A stretch of DNA of 64,000 nt from assembly GCA_947500525.1 (NCBI GenBank), contig CANMSH010000003.1, positions 434,001-498,000 of the forward strand. Reading direction: 5' to 3'. Shown here in pieces: positions 9,160 to 19,536 of the stretch. Each line of letters begins with the position of its first letter. The stretch's first letter is position 1. Source of the stretch: an uncultured Flavobacteriaceae bacterium (GTDB lineage: Bacteria > Bacteroidota > Bacteroidia > Flavobacteriales > Flavobacteriaceae). Position numbers and translations under genes: made by a program. Below the pieces are notes generated by a model. The model ran no database searches. It was not told the origin of the DNA and saw only the letters and a program-made list of their open reading frames with translations.

Positions 9160-10554
9160 TTAATGATGAAAAATTTCACTCTCTTTTATTAGAGGATTTC
9201 CTTTAGGATGCAATGGTGCTTTTGTCAATGCATTAAACACAACATAAATAAACAATCCTGCAAAGAAAAGGATACCTCCTATTTCAGGTAATCCGAAATG
9301 CCAATTACTTCCTACAGTACCTGGTGATACTAATAAGAATAAGTCAAGATAATGTCCGGCAAGAATTACCAAACCAGCAATTACTACAAACCATGGCACT
9401 TTTTTATAATCACTATTCATCAATACTAATATTGGAAACGCAAAGTTCATAACGATCATCCCGATAAATAAAGGCTGATAGTTTCCGATCAATCTCGGAT
9501 AAAAATATGCCGTTTCTTCCGGAATATTTGCATACCATTGTAACATAAACTGTGCAAAGAAAAGGTATGTCCAAAAAATACTGAACGCAAACATATACTT
9601 TCCTAAATCATGAATATGGTAATCGTTTACATTTGGTAAAAACCCTTTTGCTCTTAAATAAATCGTCACGAAAGTAATCACTGTAATACCAGACACGAAC
9701 ATACTTGCGAATACATAGAATGAGTATAATTGACTAAACCAGTGATGATCAATCGCCATTAACCAGTCAAACGCCATGAACAACTCTGTTACTAAAAACA
9801 CTACTAAGAACACCACTGAAAGAGTAAAGTTTTTATTATAGTGTTTTAAATCTGTTGCTTCGTCTTGTAATCTTGAGTTTTTAATAATGAAATGTTTAAA
9901 GCCTATCCAAATCAATACGTAGATAACGGCTCTAATTAACCAAAACGGAATGTTCAACCACCATCCTTTTGTTTCCATGGCATAGTCATAGTTAGGTGCC
10001 GCTGGATCTACACTTGTATACATCCAAGCGAACATATGATTTGCATGTCCCACCGACGATGCTATTAAAAATACTAACACAATAATAGAACCTGGTACGA
10101 TATAAGCTGACACACCTTCCATTACTCTAAATAACACTGGAGACCATCCTGCAGTTGAAGCTCTTTGAATACAATAGTATACAAAAGCACACACACTTAA
10201 TAATAGAAAGAATAGCATGGCAATATAAATGGCAGCCCAAGGTCTATTTTTAGCTTGATCCAATGAGTGTTGCAAATGTTCTTCTTCTGAGACTCCATGT
10301 CCATCTTCACTGCCATGAGCGTCACTATCAGTAGGTGTATGCAATGCTTCTTTGGTATGCTCTTCATTTGCATGACCAGCATCTGTATCATGACTGTCAG
10401 CAACAGTACCATGACCATCTTCTGCATGAAGCATCTGCTCTTTTAAATCCTCAATTGTGTTCGGTGCAGTAATAAAACCATACGCTATACCTAAAGCACC
10501 AATAATCATCAATGCAATCGCTGTGGTTTTTAATCTACTTGAAAATGTGTACAT
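9160..10554 (-). CDS. actF: Alternative complex III subunit ActF (multi-TM quinol:cytochrome c oxidoreductase subunit)
   Basis: Multi-TM protein in act gene order with FDWLMAIDHHWFSQLYSFYVFASMF motif; His/Asp-rich N-terminal region. Confidence 0.9.
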   Translation of the reverse strand: MYTFSSRLKTTAIALMIIGALGIAYGFITAPNTIEDLKEQMLHAEDGHGTVADSHDTDAGHANEEHTKEALHTPTDSDAHGSEDGHGVSEEEHLQHSLDQAKNRPWAAIYIAMLFFLLLSVCAFVYYCIQRASTAGWSPVLFRVMEGVSAYIVPGSIIVLVFLIASSVGHANHMFAWMYTSVDPAAPNYDYAMETKGWWLNIPFWLIRAVIYVLIWIGFKHFIIKNSRLQDEATDLKHYNKNFTLSVVFLVVFLVTELFMAFDWLMAIDHHWFSQLYSFYVFASMFVSGITVITFVTIYLRAKGFLPNVNDYHIHDLGKYMFAFSIFWTYLFFAQFMLQWYANIPEETAYFYPRLIGNYQPLFIGMIVMNFAFPILVLMNSDYKKVPWFVVIAGLVILAGHYLDLFLLVSPGTVGSNWHFGLPEIGGILFFAGLFIYVVFNALTKAPLHPKGNPLIKESEIFHH

Positions 10555-10578
10555 ATCTATAATATTCCGTGTAAACGT

Positions 10579-11166
10579 TTATTTTAATAAATCATTTCTT
10601 AATTTCTCAACATGGTGTACAACCTGCCATCTTTCGGTAGCACTTAATTGAGATGAGTGTGACCCCATAATTCCTTTACCTCTCATAATGACATGATAGA
10701 TACTACCTTCTGTAATATCTCTATCTTTATAATTTGGTACGCCTAAAAATTTTCCATTTTGTACTAATGGTCCTTGCCCATCTCCTTTGGTTCCATGACA
10801 AGCCACACAATAAATACCATATAAGTATTTACCTTGTTCTAAATTAGCCTTTGACACTCTACGAATAGAATCATTCGGAGCCAATATCTTTATTGGCGAG
10901 AACAATGAATCTTTAGCAACGAGTAATGCTCCAGGTGTATCTGGATAATCATAGGGTACATTTCCTCTAGATATGGTTCCTTCTACAGGTAATCTAGCCG
11001 ATATACTATCAACTCCTATTGTAGATTCACCGTAAGTTTCATAACCTACTGGCGTATACATATCTGTATCTGCCATATATTGTACTTGTCTTGACCTTTT
11101 ATCTTCACATGACGATAAGGCTACAACTACTATCAGTACTGTTATTATTTTAACAAAGCTTTTCAT
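10579..11166 (-). CDS. actE: Alternative complex III subunit ActE, monoheme c-type cytochrome lipoprotein (start likely Met11 of the 10579..11196 ORF)
   Basis: LYGIYCVACHGTKGDGQGP heme motif; lipobox VALSSC; act gene order. Confidence 0.9.
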   Translation of the reverse strand: MKSFVKIITVLIVVVALSSCEDKRSRQVQYMADTDMYTPVGYETYGESTIGVDSISARLPVEGTISRGNVPYDYPDTPGALLVAKDSLFSPIKILAPNDSIRRVSKANLEQGKYLYGIYCVACHGTKGDGQGPLVQNGKFLGVPNYKDRDITEGSIYHVIMRGKGIMGSHSSQLSATERWQVVHHVEKLRNDLLK

Positions 11167-11176
11167 ATATATTCTA

Positions 11177-11701
11177 TTAGTGCTTTTCTTTAACATTAAT
11201 TTCTACAGCTCCAGTTCCTTTTAATAATGAAGCTAATGTATCTTCATCTCCATCTACAGCTACTTCCATTAAAAAATGATCATCCGTTGTTCTTGGATCA
11301 GGATTTTCAGCTTCTCTAAATGGCCAAATTTTACTACGCATATAAAACGTTATTACCATTAAATGCGCCGCAAAAAATACCGTCATCTCAAACATTACAG
11401 GAACGAATGCAGGCATGTTCTCTGCGAAACTAAAACTTGGTTTACCCCCAATATTTTGAGGCCAGTCTTGAATCATAATGAAATTTAAAAACCAAACGGC
11501 GAAACCTAAACCTGTTAAACCATACATAAATGCAGTGATTCCTAATCTGGTAGGCTCAAGGCCCATTGCCTTATCTAGCCCATGTACTGGAAAAGGAGTA
11601 TACACTTCTTCTATATGGTGATGTGCAGCTTTTACCTCTTTAACGGCTTTTAAAAGCACGTCATCGTCATCGTATAAAGCATGTATTACTTTCGAACTCA
11701 T
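11177..11701 (-). CDS. actD: Alternative complex III subunit ActD (DUF3341)
   Basis: HHIEEVYTPFPVHGLDKAMGLEPTRLG and two TM segments; position in act cluster. Confidence 0.92.
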   Translation of the reverse strand: MSSKVIHALYDDDDVLLKAVKEVKAAHHHIEEVYTPFPVHGLDKAMGLEPTRLGITAFMYGLTGLGFAVWFLNFIMIQDWPQNIGGKPSFSFAENMPAFVPVMFEMTVFFAAHLMVITFYMRSKIWPFREAENPDPRTTDDHFLMEVAVDGDEDTLASLLKGTGAVEINVKEKH

Positions 11702-11703
11702 AA

Positions 11704-13446
11704 TTACGATTTAAGTTTGTTAGCTTGACCCGCCCAATCATCTCTTTCTGCTCTTCCAGGGAAAGAACCAGTAATTGAATCTAACAGATCATATTCTTTT
11801 TTAGTCATTTTACTCACTTGCGCAAACGTATAAATACCTATTTGGTTTAAAGTTTTTTCCATTACTGGACCAATTCCTTTTACCTTCTTCAAATCATCCG
11901 CTTGCATTGTACTAGCATCAAAAGCTCCTAAACTATTTAATAGACTATTAGTTTGAGCATCTTTATCATCTGCATCAGCTATAATTTCTTCAACTGGAGT
12001 ACTTATTACTTCTTCAGCTTTTGTTTCAACAACTTCTTTTATTGTTTTTTCAACTGGTGCCCCACCTTCTCGTGCACGCTTATAGTTATCACCTGTAGAT
12101 TTCAAAATAGATTTCACCTCAGCCTGTGCAATCACTGGGAATGTTCTAGCGTATAACAAGAATAATACAAAGAAGAAACCAAGTGTTCCTATGAAAATAC
12201 CAATATCAACAAAGGTTGGTGAGAACATCGTCCAAGAAGAAGGTAAATGACCTCTACTCAAGTTAATTACGATAATATCAAAACGCTCAAACCACATACC
12301 AATATTGATAAATATTGATATAACGAAGGTCCAAATATAATTTGTTCTAATTTTCTTAAACCAGAATAATTGTGGTATCACTGAGTTACAAATAATTAAA
12401 GACCAAAATGCCCACCAATATGGTCCTGTAGCAGCACCAACCGATAAATACACAAAGTCTTCATAGCTACTACCTGTATACCAACCTACAAACAATTCTG
12501 ATAAATATGCAACAGTTACGATACCTCCTGTTACTAAAATTACTTTATTCATATTTTCGATATGAACTCTCGTAATATAATATTCTAAATTAGATACCTT
12601 ACGCATAATTAAGAGCAAGGTTTGTACCATCGCGAAACCAGAGAATACGGCACCTGCTACGAAATATGGTGGATATACGGTACTATGCCATCCTGGAATT
12701 ACAGATGTAGCAAAGTCAAATGATACAATGGTGTGTACCGATAACACTAATGGTGTTGCCAAACCAGCCAATACCAATGATACTTCTTCAAATCGTTGCC
12801 AGTCTTTTGCTTTTCCGCTCCATCCGAAACTTACTAAGCTGTATATTTTTTTCTGAAATGGTTTTGTTGCTCTATCACGAATCATCGCAAAATCAGGCAA
12901 TAAACCTGTCCACCAGAATACGAGTGATACTGATAGATATGTAGAGATTGCAAATACATCCCATAATAATGGTGAGTTAAAATTCACCCATAAAGAACCT
13001 AATTGATTTGGAATTGGTAATACATAAAAACCATCCCAAATTCTACCCATGTGAATTAATGGGAACAATCCAGCTTGCACTACTGCGAAAATTGTCATTG
13101 CTTCTGCAGAACGGTTAATACCCATTCTCCATTTTTGACGGAATAACAACAATACCGCCGAGATCAAGGTTCCGGCATGACCGATACCTACCCACCATAC
13201 AAAGTTGGTAATATCCCAAGCCCAGTTAATTCTATTGTTCAAACCCCAAACACCAATACCTGTACCTATTGTATAGACAATGGCTCCAACTCCCCATAGA
13301 AATGCAACTAATGAAATGATGAAGGCAATCCACCATTTTTTATTGGCTTTACCTTCGATAGGAGCAGCAACATCAACAGTGATATCATGATATGATTTAT
13401 CACCTGTAATGATGGCTTCTCTAATAGGCGCTTCGTAATGACCCAT
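11704..13446 (-). CDS. actC: Alternative complex III subunit ActC (NrfD/PsrC-like) with C-terminal HHH-like extension
   Basis: Multi-TM NrfD-like protein (WVGIGHAGTLISAVLLLFRQKWR, GWHSTVYPPYFVAGA); C-terminal DDLKKVKGIGPVMEKTLNQIGIYTFAQVSKM. Confidence 0.93.
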   Translation of the reverse strand: MGHYEAPIREAIITGDKSYHDITVDVAAPIEGKANKKWWIAFIISLVAFLWGVGAIVYTIGTGIGVWGLNNRINWAWDITNFVWWVGIGHAGTLISAVLLLFRQKWRMGINRSAEAMTIFAVVQAGLFPLIHMGRIWDGFYVLPIPNQLGSLWVNFNSPLLWDVFAISTYLSVSLVFWWTGLLPDFAMIRDRATKPFQKKIYSLVSFGWSGKAKDWQRFEEVSLVLAGLATPLVLSVHTIVSFDFATSVIPGWHSTVYPPYFVAGAVFSGFAMVQTLLLIMRKVSNLEYYITRVHIENMNKVILVTGGIVTVAYLSELFVGWYTGSSYEDFVYLSVGAATGPYWWAFWSLIICNSVIPQLFWFKKIRTNYIWTFVISIFINIGMWFERFDIIVINLSRGHLPSSWTMFSPTFVDIGIFIGTLGFFFVLFLLYARTFPVIAQAEVKSILKSTGDNYKRAREGGAPVEKTIKEVVETKAEEVISTPVEEIIADADDKDAQTNSLLNSLGAFDASTMQADDLKKVKGIGPVMEKTLNQIGIYTFAQVSKMTKKEYDLLDSITGSFPGRAERDDWAGQANKLKS

Positions 13447-13471
13447 AATTATATCTAATTCTTAATTATTA

Positions 13472-16400
13472 TTATGCTTCTTTTGTATTTCTCACATCTA
13501 ATTGATAGAACACATTTGGTTGTGTACCCACAAAATCTAATAAATGGAACGTTCTATCATCTTCTTTTAAATGTGCAACTGTATTTTCTTTATTGTTCAC
13601 ATCTCCAAACTGCATTGCTCCAGTACTACATGCATTCGCACAAGCGACTTGGAATTCATCTTTTGCAGGTGGTCTACCTTCTCTCTTCGCTTTCAAGATT
13701 GTTGCCTGTGTCATTTGAATACACATAGAACATTTTTCCATTACTCCACGAGAACGAACTACCACGTCTGGGTTCAATACCATTCTACCTAAATCGTTGT
13801 TCATATTATAATTGAACTCATCATTATCAAAATACTTAAACCAGTTGAATCTACGAACTTTATAAGGGCAGTTATTTGCACAATATCTTGTTCCTACACA
13901 ACGGTTATAAGCCATTTGATTTTGACCTTGACGTCCGTGCGATGTTGCCGCTACCGGACATACAGTTTCACAAGGAGCGTGATTACAATGCTGACACATG
14001 ACTGGTTGAAAAGTAACTTCTGGATTATCTGATGGATGTGTTTGCGCTTCAAAGAACGAACCACTACCAAATATACCTTCTTCTTTACCTCTCTCTACAG
14101 TCATATCAGAACTGTAATATCTATCGATACGCAACCAGTGCATATCTCTACTCTTTCTAATTTCTTCTTTACCAACTACAGGAACATTGTTCTCAGCATG
14201 ACATGCTACAACACAAGCTCCACAGCCAGTACAACCAGCTAAGTCAATTGATAAGTTAAATTTTGGTCCTATACTATCATCAAACTTCTCCCAAAGATCT
14301 ACCTTCTCTAAAGCTACATTTTGGTGATCCATTTGCACATGTGGTGCTGGATTCCAATCATGTTTTGGTTTATTGATAAAATCATCTAAGGTTGTTTCAC
14401 GTATAATTTCATCTCTTCCCATCAACGTATGCTGTAATTGAATACAAGCAAACTCATGGTTTCCTGCTACTTTCTCAATACTTACAGACTGTGCTGTTTT
14501 AAAGTTTTGATACAAAGGATATGCATTGACACCAACCTTCATATGATCACTAACACCAACTTGTCTACCATATCCTAAAGCCAATCCAATAACACCAGGT
14601 GTTTGACCAGGTTGAATATAAACAGGCACATTTTCTACGGTAACACCATTCACCGTTACATTTACCAAATTACCATCTAATGCACCATTAGAAACAGTTA
14701 CGTTTTTAATATCATTTGCTTCGGCGTCTACTCTAGACATGGTAACATAATTGTCCCAAGAAGTTCGCGTGATTGGATCTGGCAATTCCTGTAACCAAGG
14801 GTTGTTTGCCATTTGTCCGTCACCTAAACCTGTTTTTGTATATAGGGCTAATTCTAAACCTTCTGTTGCTGATGTTTTCGCTAAAGCGGAAACTGCAGCA
14901 GAAACATTTGCCGATGGCGCGGTGTAAAGTTCATCAAGCTCACCTTTAGTTTCTTCAACCTTTACAGAGGAAACACTCTTACTGAATACACCATCATGCA
15001 ATGCTTGATTCCAAGATCTTCCGTTCAGAATATTAGAATTCCAATTTGCTTTGATATAATCATGGTATGTTTGACCACTACCCATCCACTTCAATACCGA
15101 ATCTTCAAACTGACGCGTATTAAACAAAGGTCTAATTGTAGGTTGCATCAAACTATAGTGTCCTTTTTTCATGCTTACATCTCCCCAAGACTCTAAATAA
15201 TGAGGAGTTGCTCCTACATACTTCGCATTGGTAGATGTTTCGTCATCTTTCATGGTGAATGCAACCGACAACACATTTTTTTGTGCTTCAGCAAATTCAG
15301 CACCATTATATAAGGTATATGCAGGATTTGTATTATAGGTAATTAAAGCACCTACTTTACCTGCTTTCATATCATTTATTAATTGAGAAACTGCTGCATC
15401 ACTAGCGCTTCTCACATATTTAGGCGCCGCTACATCTACAGCTGCACTTTTTAATGCTTTATTAATAGCTAAGGCTACTAACTGTGCATTTTTATCTTGA
15501 ATTCCGGTTACAACTACACCTTTACTCCCTGCAGCTTTCAATTGAGACACTGCTTTCGCAACATTTTCATTTGCAGGTTTCGCACCATTCGTTACCGCAT
15601 TGTAAATAGCAACCAAGGTTTGTACTTGTTCTGCTGATTTCACCATATAACGTTTATCAGCATTCGCTCCAGTCAATGTCATATTAGATTCAAACTGAAT
15701 ATGACGTGACATTTTACCATGGTGTGGTACTCTGCTTTTAGCATACCCCACTTCAAAATTACCACCTTGCCAGTCACCTAAGAAATCAGCTCCAATTGAG
15801 ATGATAACATCAGATTTACTGAAATCATAATCAGGTAATGCTCTTTCACCATACATCGCTTCAAAAGCATCTAAGGCTGCAGATTCTGAAACCGCATCAT
15901 AGGTAATATGTTTCGCATTCGGATATACTATTGTAAAATCTTTAATTAATTTATGAGCAGATGGACTCGCTAGTGTTCCTGTTAAGAAAACAATTGATTT
16001 ATCACTTCCTTTCAAGGCAGTCAACGCTGCACCTACTTCTTTATCAAGTGTTGTCCAATCGCTATTTGCATCTTTTACTTTTGGTCCTTTTAAACGATTG
16101 TTATCATATAAATTCAATACCGAAGCTTGCACCCTTGCATTTGTACCACCGCTTACTTTGGCCAATTTATTTGGCTCAATTTTAATAGGACGCCCTTCAC
16201 GAACTTTAATCAACACATTTGCAAAATCATAACCATCTGCAATAGAAGATGCATAATAATCTGGTACTCCAGGCACCACATCATCTGGTTTCACTACATA
16301 AGGTATCGATTTAATCACTGGTCCTTCACAAGCCGCTAAAGAAGCCGCAGCTGTTGTGAATCCAACATATTTTAAGAAATCTCTACGCGATGTTTCAGAA

Positions 16401-16540
16401 GAAGCTAACGTTTCTTTATCTCCAAGAAATTGATCTGTTGGAATATCTGAAGCAAATTCATTTTGCTCAAGCTTTTCAACAATAGAGCTATTTTCGTTAA
16501 GCTCCTCAACACTTTTCCAGTATTTCTTGTTTGATGCCAT
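13472..16540 (-). CDS. actB: Alternative complex III subunit ActB (TAT signal, molybdopterin-oxidoreductase-like domain plus Fe-S ferredoxin domain)
   Basis: SRRDFLKYVGFTTAAASLAAC TAT/lipobox; CTGCGACVVACHAENN, CQHCNHAPCETVCP, CANNCPYKVRRFNWF, CSMCIQM clusters. Confidence 0.95.
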   Translation of the reverse strand: MASNKKYWKSVEELNENSSIVEKLEQNEFASDIPTDQFLGDKETLASSETSRRDFLKYVGFTTAAASLAACEGPVIKSIPYVVKPDDVVPGVPDYYASSIADGYDFANVLIKVREGRPIKIEPNKLAKVSGGTNARVQASVLNLYDNNRLKGPKVKDANSDWTTLDKEVGAALTALKGSDKSIVFLTGTLASPSAHKLIKDFTIVYPNAKHITYDAVSESAALDAFEAMYGERALPDYDFSKSDVIISIGADFLGDWQGGNFEVGYAKSRVPHHGKMSRHIQFESNMTLTGANADKRYMVKSAEQVQTLVAIYNAVTNGAKPANENVAKAVSQLKAAGSKGVVVTGIQDKNAQLVALAINKALKSAAVDVAAPKYVRSASDAAVSQLINDMKAGKVGALITYNTNPAYTLYNGAEFAEAQKNVLSVAFTMKDDETSTNAKYVGATPHYLESWGDVSMKKGHYSLMQPTIRPLFNTRQFEDSVLKWMGSGQTYHDYIKANWNSNILNGRSWNQALHDGVFSKSVSSVKVEETKGELDELYTAPSANVSAAVSALAKTSATEGLELALYTKTGLGDGQMANNPWLQELPDPITRTSWDNYVTMSRVDAEANDIKNVTVSNGALDGNLVNVTVNGVTVENVPVYIQPGQTPGVIGLALGYGRQVGVSDHMKVGVNAYPLYQNFKTAQSVSIEKVAGNHEFACIQLQHTLMGRDEIIRETTLDDFINKPKHDWNPAPHVQMDHQNVALEKVDLWEKFDDSIGPKFNLSIDLAGCTGCGACVVACHAENNVPVVGKEEIRKSRDMHWLRIDRYYSSDMTVERGKEEGIFGSGSFFEAQTHPSDNPEVTFQPVMCQHCNHAPCETVCPVAATSHGRQGQNQMAYNRCVGTRYCANNCPYKVRRFNWFKYFDNDEFNYNMNNDLGRMVLNPDVVVRSRGVMEKCSMCIQMTQATILKAKREGRPPAKDEFQVACANACSTGAMQFGDVNNKENTVAHLKEDDRTFHLLDFVGTQPNVFYQLDVRNTKEA

Positions 16541-16604
16541 ATTAAATTGACTATTTATATTTGACTTGCGTCTAATTCTTTAATTTATACTTTTATACAG
16601 GTAT

Positions 16605-17813
16605 CTAGTAGTGACATTTACCACATTCCATACCGCCCATTTGAGCTACTGTTACCTTTTCGATACCATATTTCTTAGATAACTGCTCATGTATTTTTTT
16701 ATAATACTCGTTGCCTTTTAAATCAACTTCAGTTTCTTTATGACAATCTATACACCATCCCATTGTTAATGGCGAATATTGATACAATTCATCCATTTCC
16801 TCTACAGGACCATGACATTTCTGACACTTAATACCACCCGCCGTTACGTGCTGAGAGTGATTGAAATATGCAAAATCAGGTAGATTATGAATACGCACCC
16901 ATTTTACTGGTTTTTGTTCATAATTTTCTTTGTATGCAAAATTATCTGCATCCCATCCGATGGCATCGTATAGTTTTTTAATCTCTAAATCTAATTCTGC
17001 CTTTCCTAATTTCTCCTCTCCAATCATCACCTTAGTTGTCTCTGCAACTTCAGAAATACTCTTGTGACAGTTCATACAAACGTTCAAAGAAGGAATTCCA
17101 GAATGCTTGCTATGTTTTGCCGAAGAGTGACAATATTGGCAGTCTACTTTATTTTCGCCAGCATGAATTTTGTGCGAAAATGCAATCGGCTGAATAGGTT
17201 GATACCCTTCATCTAAGCCAACATTCATAAGTGCTTGATATCCGAAATATCCTACAGTTAAGAGTAATGCTATCGTGGCTACTAGCTTTAAAAATTGATT
17301 GTCGCTTTTTAAGTAAATCCATAACACCAATAAGATCAAAACAGCTAATACCACATATGACATCCATGCCGTTGAGGGTTCTTTGACTACTTCATCATCT
17401 CCGCCACCAACAACAACTTTCTTATCTATATCGCCGTGAGTTGTATAGGCTAAAATTGCATCAATATCATCATCTGATAATTGAGGAAAAGCCGTCATCA
17501 CAGACCCGTTGTACTCATTAAAAATGGCGATTGCATCGGCATCACCAGTTGCTCTTAAAGCTGCATTGTCTTTAATCCAAGCTTTTAACCATTCGTTTGT
17601 TCTTCTCTCCTCAACTCCTCCTAATGCAGGCCCTGTAAACTTCTTCTGAAGCATGTGACAAGACGCACAATTTGCATTAAAAATTTTCTTACCCGTTCGT
17701 ACCTGGGTAGAGTCAATTTCTTGTGCAGAAAGTTGAGATGTAAAAAGTAAAATGAATGTAAGACTTGATAGGAATAATCTTAAAAATCGATTGTGTTGAT
17801 TCACACTTTTCAT
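16605..17813 (-). CDS. actA: Alternative complex III subunit ActA: multiheme cytochrome c with N-terminal monoheme domain (start likely Met18 of the 16605..17864 ORF)
   Basis: Six CXXCH motifs: CASCH, CQYCH, CMNCH, CQKCH, CIDCH, CGKCH; signal peptide and TM. Confidence 0.93.
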   Translation of the reverse strand: MKSVNQHNRFLRLFLSSLTFILLFTSQLSAQEIDSTQVRTGKKIFNANCASCHMLQKKFTGPALGGVEERRTNEWLKAWIKDNAALRATGDADAIAIFNEYNGSVMTAFPQLSDDDIDAILAYTTHGDIDKKVVVGGGDDEVVKEPSTAWMSYVVLAVLILLVLWIYLKSDNQFLKLVATIALLLTVGYFGYQALMNVGLDEGYQPIQPIAFSHKIHAGENKVDCQYCHSSAKHSKHSGIPSLNVCMNCHKSISEVAETTKVMIGEEKLGKAELDLEIKKLYDAIGWDADNFAYKENYEQKPVKWVRIHNLPDFAYFNHSQHVTAGGIKCQKCHGPVEEMDELYQYSPLTMGWCIDCHKETEVDLKGNEYYKKIHEQLSKKYGIEKVTVAQMGGMECGKCHY

Positions 17814-17895
17814 ATGGTAGAATATATTTCTGTCTTTTTGGTATGATTTTTTCTTAACTAACAAGACATAACAATGCCAAGTTTTTAAGATTGCA

Positions 17896-17903
17896 CAAAA
17901 ATA
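17896..17903 (-). promoter_or_regulatory. candidate -7 element (TATTTTTG) for the act-cox operon
   Basis: Plus strand CAAAAATA = minus TATTTTTG, matching Bacteroidota TAnnTTTG; no convincing -33 found. Confidence 0.3.
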
Positions 17904-18027
17904 GCATTTATATACATTATAGAAAATCTAAAAATAATGTTAAATGTAATTTATAACTATTCTAAATAAGGGTTGTTTGTAAAATGATAAAAACAAAATT
18001 TTAAATTTGCCAATATTAATATTCATA

Positions 18028-18429
18028 ATGAGAAAGTTAACCTATAAAAATCAAGGTTGGTTGCTAATATTTGCATTGATATGCTCTTTAAATTTAGTGG
18101 CACAAACCGAAGAAGGAACCATCAAAGTTCAAAGCAATCAACGCGTCAAACAACTCGTTGCTAAGAAACGCGCTTTCAATAAAAATCAAAAATTTATCAA
18201 AGGCTATAAAATTCAGTTATTTTTTGGCTCAGAACAAAATGCAATTGCCATTCGAAAGAAATTTGGAGAGGTGTTTCCAGACATTCCTACCGAGCGTTTA
18301 TTGCATTCTCCGTATTGGAAAGTTTGGGTAGGTTCGTACAAAACAAAGTTGGAGGCAGATAGAGCCTTGGCAGAAATAAAAGATGGATTTCCGGGGGCCA
18401 TAAGAGTCAACGCAAAAGTTCCAAATTAA
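18028..18429 (+). CDS. SPOR domain-containing protein, secreted
   Basis: Signal peptide; GYKIQLFFGSEQNAIAIRKKFGEVFPDIPTERLLHSPYWKVWVGSYKTKLEADRALAEIKDGFPGAIRV typical SPOR; start at ATG 18028 rather than TTG 18007. Confidence 0.85.
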   Translation: MRKLTYKNQGWLLIFALICSLNLVAQTEEGTIKVQSNQRVKQLVAKKRAFNKNQKFIKGYKIQLFFGSEQNAIAIRKKFGEVFPDIPTERLLHSPYWKVWVGSYKTKLEADRALAEIKDGFPGAIRVNAKVPN

Positions 18430-18455
18430 CGGAAAGATGAACAAATAAGATATAA

Positions 18456-18489
18456 AAAAGCATTCTCATCAAAGAGAATGCTTTTTATT
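18456..18489 (+). terminator. intrinsic terminator hairpin
   Basis: AAAAGCATTCTC-atcaaa-GAGAATGCTTTT followed by T-rich tail; overlaps the ORF-track start of ruvB, supporting the downstream ATG at 18505. Confidence 0.85.
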
Positions 18490-18504
18490 TTATCTTTGTT
18501 TTAT

Positions 18505-19527
18505 ATGAATGAAAATTTAAATCCTTCGAGTGACGATTTATCTCATGAAGAACTCGATCTAGAGAAGAAATTAAGACCTCTAAGTTTTAATGATTTTACA
18601 GGTCAAGATCAAACGCTAGAAAATCTAAAAATATTTGTCGAAGCGGCGAATCAACGGGATGAGGCCTTAGATCACACCCTGTTTCATGGCCCTCCCGGTC
18701 TAGGTAAAACGACCCTGGCACATATACTTGCTAATGAATTAAATGCGAGCATCAAAGTTACCTCTGGCCCTGTACTTGACAAGCCCGGAGATCTTGCCGG
18801 CCTACTCACAAATCTTGGAGAACGAGATGTCTTGTTCATTGATGAAATTCATCGATTAAGTCCAATTGTTGAAGAGTATTTATACTCAGCAATGGAAGAC
18901 TACAAAATTGACATAATGATTGAATCTGGCCCTAACGCCAGAACTGTTCAAATAAATTTAGAGCCTTTCACCCTGATTGGTGCTACTACTCGTTCTGGAT
19001 TGTTAACGGCGCCCATGCGTGCTCGTTTTGGGATTAGTAGTCGTTTAGAATATTATAAAACCGAATTACTTACAACTATCGTTCAGCGAAGTGCTTCTAT
19101 ATTAAATGTACCAATTTCTATGGAAGCCGCTATCGAAATTGCAGGACGCAGCCGCGGAACACCTCGAATTGCCAATGCCTTATTAAGAAGAGTGCGCGAT
19201 TTTGCTCAAATAAAAGGTGATGGACATATTGATATTGATATTGCAAAATTCGCCTTAAAAGCCTTGAATGTAGATGCGCATGGTCTTGATGAAATGGATA
19301 ATAAAATATTGAACACTATAATCGATAAATTTAAAGGAGGACCCGTTGGTATCACGACCTTGGCAACAGCTGTGAGCGAAAGTTCAGAGACGATTGAAGA
19401 AGTATATGAGCCTTTCTTAATTCAGCAAGGTTTTATTGTTCGCACACCTCGCGGAAGAGAAGTTACTGAAGCTGCCTATAAGCATTTGGGGAAAATTAAA
19501 GGTGGTATTCAAGGTGGACTGTTTTGA
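18505..19527 (+). CDS. ruvB: Holliday junction branch migration DNA helicase RuvB
   Basis: [66 protein letters not shown]. Confidence 0.98.
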   Translation: MNENLNPSSDDLSHEELDLEKKLRPLSFNDFTGQDQTLENLKIFVEAANQRDEALDHTLFHGPPGLGKTTLAHILANELNASIKVTSGPVLDKPGDLAGLLTNLGERDVLFIDEIHRLSPIVEEYLYSAMEDYKIDIMIESGPNARTVQINLEPFTLIGATTRSGLLTAPMRARFGISSRLEYYKTELLTTIVQRSASILNVPISMEAAIEIAGRSRGTPRIANALLRRVRDFAQIKGDGHIDIDIAKFALKALNVDAHGLDEMDNKILNTIIDKFKGGPVGITTLATAVSESSETIEEVYEPFLIQQGFIVRTPRGREVTEAAYKHLGKIKGGIQGGLF

Positions 19528-19536
19528 TTCCTCGCT

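Noticed and set aside
10197-10427. 76-aa ORF in alternate frame across the ActF His-rich region
   Set aside because: Arises from the repetitive His/Asp codons; ActF frame is well supported.
13474-16339. Several short plus-strand ORFs opposite actB
   Set aside because: Antisense shadows of a long conserved CDS; low-complexity His/Tyr/Leu/Ser-rich translations.
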